A stretch of DNA of 64,000 nucleotides from NCBI GenBank assembly GCA_031213475.1, contig JARUPZ010000027.1, positions 3,087,569 to 3,151,568 of the forward strand, written 5' to 3'. Shown here in pieces: positions 56,328 to 64,000 of the stretch (position 1 is the first letter of the stretch; each line of letters starts with the position of its first letter). A program made the translations under genes and the position numbers. The notes under the pieces were generated by a model that had not been told where the DNA came from, did not search any database, and saw only the letters and a program-made list of their open reading frames with translations. This DNA is from Nereocystis luetkeana. Taxonomy: Eukaryota > Sar > Phaeophyceae > Laminariales > Laminariaceae.

Positions 56328-59300
56328 ATGACTCTCCGTCTGCCGAAAGAAGAGCTGGAAGCGCCCATACCGCACGCCGCGGAACCAGGCAAGGGCAGCT
56401 CCGCCCTCAAGCACCGTCGCTCCGAAAGCGAGGCCAGCTGCAGCGTCGCCTTCAATCGCTCTTTCGGCAGCTATCAGCATGTCCCAGAGGTTGTAGACGA
56501 CAGCCCTCTATGGAGAGCCGGAGCGAATCGCGGTGGAAACACGGCTCTGTTCAACAAGACCCGCCATACCGCCTCCACCAAGCTTTTTGGTTCGGGGGCA
56601 CGTCGACGCCTTGCTTCCACCACCTCGCCCATCCACCGTCAGCACTCCTCGTACGGATCTCGCCACGGTCGCCACGGATGGAAGACGACCGAAAGCGTCG
56701 CATCCGCGGAAGATGACGGCAGCCCCAAGCTGGTGTCCCTCTCGGACCTTATCCGTCAGGAGGACAAAGTCCCGGCGACCCTTCTGTACGAACACGTCGG
56801 AGACACGGACGTGACGATGGACTCGTGGGACTTGGGCGGGGGTCTGCCCCAGCAAGCCGTCAACGGCGGGACCGTAGGTGTGCAGGACGCGCTGCAGGCC
56901 GCCGAACACGGCAATTCCGTCCGCTTGTCGAAGTTCCTACTTGATGGGGGTGACCCGGGAACCGTGTCCAGGGTGCACTCTATGCGCTGGAGCTTGCTGC
57001 ACATGGCTGCGGGCTGCCCGACGATGGGAGTGTGTCTCCCGATCAGGTCTTCCCGATGCCGCCCCGAGCCGGACTGCAACGACGGCTACGCAACCTGCGT
57101 TTCCGAGTTGCTAGCCGCGGGAGCTAACCCTAACGCGACGTCGAGCAGCTGCGGGTACACACCGTTAATGTGTGCGGCGCTGACTGGCAGCAAGGAGTGC
57201 TGTTGGTTGCTTCTGAGGGCGGGAGCGCACCTGGACAAGGAGGACCACAATGGTTGGACAGCGCTCCGGTTTGCCGAGAACGCGAGGTGAGCTGGCTCCC
57301 TGCTGTACCACTCTCTACCCGGAAACGTAAGGGCCGTTTCGGTGCTCTCACAATGAACAGATAATCTATCGTTATTTTTAACGGACAGATTGGTACGTGA
57401 TACGTTGTATTAGTAGCACTGTTGTCGGGGATGGATGTGTTTGTATCGTATGTTGTTGTCGATGAGGTTGTGTTGATGTTGTGCGGTGCCCTGCGACCTT
57501 TGGTCATGCTACCAGGTACGTACATACGAACGTCGCCAAATTGCTTGTACGAACTCGTCGCGATAATCTTGTGTTAGATTTTAAGAGATAGTCGGAGGTA
57601 TCGCTAGTGTTTGATTTTTTTGTTTGGCAATGACGGCCAAATACAGCAGCGCAGCACGTACCGTCATGGGTCGACCGACTAATAACATCATGAAGTCATA
57701 AGACGTACCAGTACCGGGTGTTCCCTTTTATTTGCACACTCGACGCTGCGCCCCCCCATCTGGGTGCGTAGAACTCTCAGCTGAACACGAAGTTCTTACA
57801 CGTAAGGAGATCTCGGTCCACCCTGACTATGCACACGCTCTCCTCTCTCTTTTCTCTCCTGGCTCTCTCCCTTCTCTCCGTGCGGCAGGCACGAGCTCGT
57901 CATGGACGTCCTTCAGGATCCCCCCAAAAGAGTCCCACGGTCCCCCACTCTAGTCAGAGCAACGCTCGCCGAAGTGTCGTACGCGGATTCGGAGGACGCG
58001 GGACCGCCGGTGGAAGTGCGATGGCGGGTTCCGTCGCAGGCCAGTCTTGAGCCAGCGTCGTGCGGAGACGTAGAACGGTACTACGTGAAGTGCTGGTGGC
58101 GAGGGAAAGGAAAAGAGGTGATGCGGACCAAGACTTCGACGGTGGATGTGCCGCGCAGAGACTTCTGCCGTAACCAGGTGACAGTAAAGAAAATCAGTGG
58201 TTGGATTTGGTGTTGTTACCGTCGCTGCCCCGCCGAAACATCGTTTTTGGCCGCAAGTTCACGAGGTGTCGTGGCGGCTTTATCGGTATTGTTGTGCTTC
58301 GCATTTTTACTACTCTATACTACCTGGTACCGTATAGACGTGGGCACCGTTCGGAGCAACTTTTACAAGTCGTCGTGATTGACGCTTGTCAATGTGCAAC
58401 CAGAGGCGAAACCCTTCGTAGTGACCATGGTACCTCTGTACACTACCCTAGCCTACCCTGCACGACCGCTGGCTGCACGCCTCAGTAGCTTGCAGGGCGT
58501 GGGCTCCAACTGCTGTAACAATCATGCCATACTACTGTGATCCCAAGTGGTTTGCCCCCGATACGTAAGTGCAGTTCTAAAAGAGTCAAGGCGTTGAATT
58601 GCTATCATACACACATGCGCAGACTCAATAGATCGATAATTTCTACCATCATATGTGTCTGCCCGGTGTGTTTGTGTCAGATCGTCGACAGAGGGATCGC
58701 TCTTCGGAAGAACCTTTGCTTGCCACAGTCGCACACGGCTTCCACAGTCGTACATGGCATTCAGGAGGGGGAGGTGTATGCTTTCACGGTATCGTGCGTA
58801 GCCGAAGTGGAAGGCGCCCTGCGACATGTGAGCAAATTGCGGGCAACGATTTCACTACAGTACGTGCCGGCATGTATCACTTCTTACGTCGCTGCTACAG
58901 ATAATACGGGCACCTGGCATTGATAGATATGTCGTGGTTTTGCAGCGGGCAGCGTTGAATCCGTAAAAAAAATAACTTTCGTGGGGCTGCGAGAGTGTCC
59001 ACCTGATTCCGTATCGATATATCGTGTGTCTCGCATGCCTCTTCAGAAACCCCATTCTGTGCACGCCCCAGTGCTTTCGGCTGAGGGTAGGTAGTCTGTT
59101 GTAGCACCCGCCGAGTGTGGAGTAGATCGCCCCAGATAGCTTCGTCCAGCCCCGAGAATGTTATGAAAAACTACAAATACTGCCGTGTTGTTCGGACGAC
59201 AGCATTTTTTCCCCATTCTTCGCTGCTCTTGCGACAAGCGTCTTGTTTTTGCGTGCTCTTCTCGAGGTGCTCGTTGAATCTTGAGATTAGTTCTTCTGAT

Positions 59301-62004
59301 TGCACTTGCGTCAAAGTAACATACCTCGTATCAGTTTTGCAGTATTGTCACGGTCGGTTCCATTGATCCCCTTCCCATCAAACCCATATTTGCAGTCCCC
59401 GCCATCGTGCATGTCGAAGCCGCTTTATATCCCGGAGTCGAAAGAAGATCACCAGTGGCGGCTGGGTGGGGTGCTGTCCATGGTGACCGGAAAGGAGAGC
59501 CCTTCTCCAGGTGGCGCAGGGGAAGGCGGTGTAGCACAAGCGCAGGTATGGAGGCGTCATTGTCGTGAAAGCGGCAGCAGCGTATGATACCTGTGCGGCT
59601 GGTTCGTTTCGGAAGCCATATGAGCTGACTCCGTTACTGGGTGCGAAAGAATTGCGCCATGATGGCTCTTACGGCATTTTATTCGCTGGTCGCGAAACTC
59701 TAATGATGGGCTGTCCTTACTAACTAGTACCAGGTATATACTGGTGCCAGGTACTGCAGCTTGTGAAACTAAATATTCACAACGTATCCTTTGCTCTTTC
59801 GCTCCTTAGGGTATATTGACACTTTAAGACATACTACTCCTATACATAAAGGTGGTTATGCACTACCCTGTCATGATGATATTTGAACAGACACGTTCAG
59901 TACAAATCAAACCGGAAAAAGGCAGCTGAACTGTCTTCCACAACCATGTCTCAAATTGGGTTTTCGTGTGATTGACACCAACTGCACTGCACTACAGGCG
60001 CGACGCGGGGCCGACCCATCCCCCAAAATTGTTGACCACCGGCGAGGGCATGCGAAAGGCCACAACGTCAAGTGGGACAAGGTGATTCAATCGAAAACTC
60101 ACCAGGAATGAAGACCAGAAGTACATGTATAGCGCTGCTGTGGCAAAATTGAGTCAAACGAAGGGTATTCTAAGCGAGAAAGGCGGGTTGTGTTTTTGGG
60201 ATCGCACCGCAGCCCCTTCATGGATAAGTTTCGACCTTTCGATGGTGGAGGTGAAGGGTCGGTGATATTTCATCTCCGAAACTTTGCAGGATGCAAATCA
60301 GAGTGCAACCGAAAAGAAGCGCCCCGAAGAAATCGTAGCTCATCCATCTCGCGTACCCTATTCTGACGCTCTGCCCCGATTGTGTATTCCGTCATCGTCG
60401 TATATGATTATGTGGAATGGTGTCAACGAAGCAGGACGGCAGTGTGCCCGCACGAGCGCAGCAGCAACCGGGTGCTCACAGCAACCACGCGCGCGAGGAC
60501 GCTGGCCTTTATTTACGGGATGGGGCCAGACGACCCGTGTCCAGCCCTGCTCATGAGTGGGACTCGAAGATGCAACCCCTACCCGGGCCTCCTCTAAGAC
60601 GTCGCTCGCAGGTGGGGAGAGAGGCACGTACCCACGGAAGAGGGTGTAACATTGATTTTGTGGAGGGACCGAAGGCGAAGGCGCCGAGGACTGAACGCTC
60701 AATTGGGTCCACTCGAAGCTCGTCTGGAAGCCATGACCTCCCCCCCATTTCCGACAGTATAGTAAAATGGTCGAAGTGGACATCTCAGAGTGTAAGATAG
60801 GGTAGTTCTCGCTAGAAAATCGCGCTGGGTGAATACTTGTGGCTGTCGTCAGACGTGTGCGTGCGCTTGAGAAAGGCATACTCGTGCACGAAACGAAAAA
60901 TAATAAAAGAGACGGATAATGTCAGTCGAACGGGGCGGATCTCCTGCTTCAGATTTTCTTTACGTAGGATCTCCCTCTTCACCCAGCTCTAAAGTAAGGC
61001 ATGCCCTCTATTCCAAGCGGCCGTGTACAATAAGCGTCTCGCTTCGCTTGCAACGAATCAAGAAACTAAGTTATCATTGCCAGCCTCTCCCACATACGTA
61101 CGGTACTGGTAGGTGTGATTCTTGGTTGACGCGCCCTTCCTATCTCTCCCACCGGTGTGACGTTTTACATTTCGCCGCCTCAGTCGCACGCGAGCACGGC
61201 GTTGAAGCCTGACCCGTTTGCGAACTGGACAGCTCCGGAGCAATCCTCTCGTTCATCGTTAGGCGCCCCTGGAATCTCGCCTTCCAAGGCGTCTCCTCCT
61301 GCTCTAGAGCTGGCCACGGAAGACAAAACCTTAGGTCTCGACAAGACACCGGACTATTCGCCCGCCCAGCGGCGCCAGCAAGAAATATACGGCGGGGGGA
61401 CGGCGCTGACGGATTCGACGAGCAGATCAAACCGAGGATTCAACGCAAACCAACACCACGAATCGTTTCAGGACGAGGGCTGCAGCGTCAGTTGAAGCCG
61501 CAAATTCGCGACGTAGCGCGGCGGTGGGTGGGGTGGGCGGGCACCGCACTGCCGGTATCATCGCCGTTCTACCGAAACAGGAGCTGCCCGCCGGATGTTT
61601 CGAACGACTGAATGGCAATCGTTCCCTTGCCGGCACAGTAGTCCCGTGTGACGTTTCTTTCTTTTTGGCTTCGGGCAGCGCTTGAGAGTAGGACTGATTC
61701 ATGGTTCGTGTTACGTACGGGATCTATGCTCCGTTGTGGGTTTTGTTTTCAGCAATCTCATGAGCCATCTACCCTAAAAGCGAGACGCGAAAGTTTCGAG
61801 GACTTGCAAGTAAGTGTGTTTTCAGTCGTCAGGATTATGTCGATGCGCGTCATGTTTCAGATCTGTAGTAGACGTATTCGTACTCGCTCAGATTTCGGTG
61901 TTGTGCTCATCTCTGTTTTTCCCTCGTGGAGGGAGTTTCCATGTTTGCACGCATTTTTATAGGTGAAGTCACCGCATCGCATCAGCGAAAACGCCACGCA
62001 ATGA
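56328..62004 (+). CDS. Ankyrin-repeat protein with fibronectin-III-like segment
   Basis: Phase-compatible exons: 56328-57286, 57889-58177, 58681-58827, 59396-59545, probably 59998-60081, one or two exons within 60290-60791 (unresolved), 60926-60993, 61184-61486, 61753-61809 and 61963-62004 (stop TGA). Residues 1-180 are basic/Ser-rich. Three to four ankyrin repeats occupy about 185-330 (SLLHMAAG, LLAAGANPNA, GYTPLMCAAL, LLLRAGAHLDKEDHNGWTAL). A fibronectin-III-like fold follows at about 350-465 (VEVRWRVP, RYYVKCWW, EGEVYAFTVSC), then a Ser/Pro-rich tail. The domain order recalls ANKFN1-type proteins, but I do not claim orthology. The role is unknown; ankyrin plus FN3 suggests a scaffold or binding protein, probably cytoplasmic since no signal peptide or membrane segment is seen. 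Position 56328 is the first in-frame ATG of the ORF. The gene is divergent from the methyltransferase and convergent with the NELF-A-like gene. The ankyrin/FN3 core is firm; the exon chain from 59998 to 60993 is the weak part. Confidence 0.75.
58538..58588. mobile_element. Foldback MITE family B, right-half remnant
   Basis: CCAAGTGGTTTGCCCCCGAT and GCAGTTCTAAAAGAGTCAA match the family's right half. It lies in intron 2 of the ankyrin gene. Confidence 0.5.
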
Positions 62005-62227
62005 CGTCAAGACCACATATCAAAACAGACTACAGTTGATTATCACAAACCTGCAGCAGACAAAAGCAGTCAGTCCCACTGGAACTACCTGCCGCCTTCC
62101 TTCGTCTGTCTTATCATGCAGCTGAATAGAACTCTATCACGGAGAGAGCTCTAAAAACGGTGTATCCTCTACCAGGTATATAGTACCGTACGGTACAAGA
62201 TACCGTGCAAGGTACAGCAACCAGTAC

Positions 62228-63821
62228 TCACGATCTAACCCGCTTCTTCTTGTGTACCCTATCCCACACCCACGTCTCATAATCGAGGCGAATGTAGCTC
62301 GTCACCCGCGCCAACTCTCCATCTGCACCCTCGCTAACCTCCTCGTGGTACTTCACTCTCTCTTGCGGAGACCCTTCGGGCGTTCTCTTCTGGAAGAAAC
62401 TCTCGAGCTTAGCCTTACCATCGGGCCGAAGCGAGTTGGCATTTTCCAAGAGCTGCGTCAGAGATTCGGGCAGGTATGACGTCTTCGCGTCTCCATCTCC
62501 CCCCCCGGCAACACCGAGCACGATCATCGCCGCCATGGCATCGATCTCTCCCTGCTGTGGGACAGGCATCGGCCCGCTGGGCGGCGCCGAAGGCTTCGCT
62601 GGCTCCTCCAACTCAGCAGCCTTCCCCTTACCATTCGTAGATGCTTCATCCTGTGTCCGACCGGTCCCATTACTACCGTCACCCGAGACGGAGGAAGGAG
62701 GCGGCTGTCCGTCGCCGGCCGGCCGCCGCTCATCGGGCGCTTCGACCTTGGCCTTTTTCCTGCCCGGTTTTCCCTTAGCCTTCTCTCTGGCAGTCAGCTT
62801 ATCGGCGTGTATGGCCTGCAACTCGTCTACATTGATCATCATCAGTCCAGCCTTCCCGCCTCCGCCGCCGCCGCTTCCCGCCCGCATGCCGCGCGCGCTC
62901 CCAGCCCCTGCGCTGCTCTTGCGACTCCCGAACTGCGCTCCAGTAGCCCCGGGTTGGAGCCCAGCGTGGTTTCTTGACAAAGCCAAGGGTTTGCTAGTTC
63001 TGCGGAGGCCATCTGAGCCGACGGCTGGGTCGGTCGCTGCTAGGGAGACCCTCCGCGCTTGCGCGAGGTTCGGTCCAGCCGAAGCAGACTGGGGTGCTGA
63101 GGATCCCGAAGGCTTGGACGATCCCCCTTGACCCGCCCTTGCACCTTGAGCAGCGGTGGCTGCAGAGCCCGTTCCTGTGGTAGATGCCGATGCATTCGAG
63201 GCACTGCCGACGTGTGAAGCCAGGTCCTCGGTGAATTCGTTCAGGAAGTCGTACTTGGCACGGAAGTGTGCGTTGGCAAACTCCTTCCGGGGCGGCTGTT
63301 GCTTGCGGCTTACGTATCGCTCCTCCAACGGTCCAAAATATGGCGCCTCCATAACATGTCGTATTCCACCACCGCCGCCGCCACCGCTAGCGACAGGCTC
63401 GCCGTTGCCTCGCCGCTCTGACATGATTCGTTGTGCCCGCTCGAGCACTTCCGTCACCGTCTTGCTCAAAACAGCGGAGGAGTAGATCGCCGGATCTTGG
63501 GTAGTAGCTGCTGCTACGTTGTCACCAGAGCCGCCTGAACCTAAAGCGTCCGTTTCGGTTGGCAGGAGTTTGCTACGAACGAGGCCTGACACCACCTGAA
63601 CCCACTCGTCTTTGTCATCATCGCCTATTCTTAAAAGCGCCGGTAGGTGCCCTCGAAGCGACGCGAGACGCTCCGGTCGTGCCCCCAGGAAGGCAATGAG
63701 GGCTCTCATCTGACACACACACACAACACGGCAAAAGAGAGGAGAAACATGAGGTACGTACATACAGCGCTTGGGTGATACAGGAGCACCATGATACGCA
63801 TGTTACAGCTGTCAAGAGCAT
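62228..63821 (-). CDS. NELF-A-like negative elongation factor subunit (5' end incomplete)
   Basis: A large exon at 63709-62228 encodes 493 residues; a small upstream exon (63821-63766, ending YHPSA) joins in phase over a 56-bp intron (gtatgt...gtcag). Four blocks match the animal NELF-A order: a helical N-terminal block with DDDKDEWVQVVSGLV (31-44); RKEFANAHFRAKYDFLNEF (141-159); LMMINVDEL (289-297) before a basic KGKPGRKKAK stretch (312-321); and a C-terminal block with LLENANSLRPDGKAKLESFF (420-439) and YIRLDYETWVWDRVHKKKR (472-490). Between them lie Ser/Ala/Gly/Pro-rich linkers. NELF-A binds RNA polymerase II and promotes promoter-proximal pausing in the nucleus (family knowledge). The ORF stop overlaps a possible donor (atc|gtgagt), so a tiny extra 3' exon cannot be excluded. 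The true start lies upstream and was not found. Recognition rests on motif order, not a search. Confidence 0.72.
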
Positions 63822-64000
63822 CTGAGCTCCGAAGATCGCAACATAGATTAAAGCAGCAGTGCTCGGCAGTGTCATCATCCACTTGGAAACGGTTTCCACA
63901 ACTCGATCAGAAAGCGAGAATGCCGACAACACTCAAAATTGGGGATTGCTTGGTACTCGCGATCTATCGCTGTGAAACGGACAGTATTCCTACGAGTGTA

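Noticed and set aside
62436-63131. 231-codon plus-strand ORF
   Set aside because: It is antisense to the NELF-A-like exon, whose motif order is recognisable on the other strand.

Overview
This is eukaryotic nuclear DNA: the protein-coding genes are split by spliceosomal introns (GT/AG borders whose phases match), and the rest is full of short non-autonomous repeats. The best guess is a flagellated heterokont, most likely a brown alga. The reasons are a SHIPPO-repeat (axonemal) protein, Ser/Gly/Ala-rich low-complexity tracts, introns of about 50 bp to 2.2 kb, and close-packed neighbouring genes on alternating strands. This assignment is inference; nothing in the window proves the species.

Four genes could be assembled exon by exon. 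(1) 577-5721, plus strand: the 3' part of a SHIPPO/STPG (PGPGxY) repeat protein whose 5' end was not found. (2) 55891-48913, minus strand: a complete seven-exon class I SAM-dependent methyltransferase of the METTL13/eEF1A-methyltransferase type, 405 aa. (3) 56328-62004, plus strand: an ankyrin-repeat protein with a fibronectin-III-like segment and a disordered tail. (4) 62228 to about 63821, minus strand: a NELF-A-like transcription elongation factor subunit, 5' end incomplete. Genes 2 and 3 are divergent (436 bp between start codons); genes 3 and 4 converge (223 bp between stops). Genes 2-4 form a compact block.

The 43 kb between genes 1 and 2 hold no gene I can reconstruct. They are a mosaic of repeats: about eleven copies of a foldback MITE in TTAA sites with CCC...GGG ends (piggyBac-like); nine copies of a 110-bp MITE with 30-bp inverted ends; tRNA-headed SINEs with different heads but one shared body; a 0.9-1.2 kb element inserted into an inverted copy of itself; a wrecked transposase with subterminal repeats; a 75-bp dispersed motif; a cluster of 235-bp units; and many microsatellites and G/C runs. 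Several insertions are nested and can be dated relative to each other. Two short palindromic words (around TACCAGGTACCTGGTA and ACTATTAATAGT) recur throughout the non-coding DNA.

I found no rRNA, no convincing functional tRNA, no CRISPR array and no bacterial-type operon. A 3' coding remnant near 7.2-7.5 kb and an 89-codon ORF near 15.5 kb are possible but unproven genes.
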